Shown: positions 7,083 to 7,129 of the stretch, piece by piece
Position numbering within the stretch: the stretch's first letter is position 1
How the letters are laid out: each line of letters begins with the position of its first letter
Source: Bacillota bacterium
GTDB lineage: Bacteria; Bacillota; DTU025
Assembly: GCA_012842765.1 (NCBI GenBank)
Contig: DUWJ01000343.1
Span: forward strand, 1 to 7,129
DNA: 7,129 bases
Reading direction: 5' to 3'
Translations under genes and position numbers: made by a program
The notes under the pieces: generated by a model
What the model was told of the DNA's origin: nothing
The model's database searches: none
The model's input: only the letters and a program-made list of their open reading frames with translations

Positions 7083-7129
7083 ATGTCGACTGTTCTTTCC
7101 TGCGGATTGCTGCAAATGGATCCAGCCCA
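7083..7129 (+). CDS. Partial CDS, possible carbon-nitrogen hydrolase (nitrilase superfamily), cut by window edge
   Basis: From ATG 7083 the plus strand stays open to the window end, giving MSTVLSCGLLQMDPA. A GGGGGTGA Shine-Dalgarno sequence (7070-7077) lies 5 nt upstream. The hydrophobic strand ending in L-L-Q-M-D-P resembles the first beta-strand of nitrilase-fold amidohydrolases, which commonly read '(V/A)xxQMDP'. Such enzymes hydrolyse amide or carbamoyl bonds in the cytoplasm using a Glu-Lys-Cys triad, none of which is visible here. The gene is divergent from the DUF4015 gene and shares the 123-bp intergenic region with it. The family call rests on fifteen residues and is tentative. Confidence 0.45.
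   Translation, partial: MSTVLSCGLLQMDPA

Overview
The window looks like chromosomal DNA of a bacterium with moderate GC content. Shine-Dalgarno sequences are strong (GGAGGT, AGAGGAGGA), GTG and TTG starts are used, and two promoters have perfect TATAAT -10 boxes. Together with a secreted DUF4384/PEGA protein and a membrane-anchored DUF4015 TIM-barrel protein, this suggests a deep-branching clostridial-type Bacillota. That assignment is an inference: there is no rRNA gene or other strong taxonomic marker here. I see no mobile element, CRISPR array or tRNA gene.

Almost everything is read leftward (minus strand). From right to left: (1) at the right edge, a divergent plus-strand gene begins, of which only 15 codons are visible; they resemble the start of a nitrilase-fold carbon-nitrogen hydrolase. 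A 123-bp divergent intergenic region with one perfect DnaA-box 9-mer separates it from the next gene. (2) A 461-aa membrane-anchored DUF4015 putative glycoside hydrolase (5574-6959). (3) A promoter with TTGCAC, 17 bp and TATAAT, then aspS for aspartyl-tRNA synthetase. Its start is best placed at the GTG at 5441, three codons inside the longest reading frame. (4) A terminator-like hairpin with a short T run, then guaB for IMP dehydrogenase (2030-3508). (5) Thirty-one bases after guaB, a 402-aa secreted DUF4384/PEGA protein with a GTG start at 1998, probably co-transcribed with guaB. (6) A perfect 14-bp stem-loop at 710-745 closes this unit. (7) About 570 bp with no convincing gene. (8) A very good promoter (TTGAGA, 17 bp, TATAAT) leads into a TTG-started gene whose first 17 codons resemble the N-terminus of asparaginyl-tRNA synthetase (asnS), cut by the window edge.

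Functionally the window combines translation (aspS, probable asnS), guanine nucleotide synthesis (guaB) and two cell-envelope or extracytoplasmic proteins (DUF4015, DUF4384/PEGA). No dedicated pathway joins them. I do not see a clear new multi-gene system. The points most worth a second look are the uncharacterised C-terminal half of the PEGA protein and its coupling to guaB, the departures from consensus in the AspRS together with its His34-type signature for relaxed tRNA specificity, the possible leader ORF and hairpin before guaB, and the unexplained intergenic stretch at 136-709.
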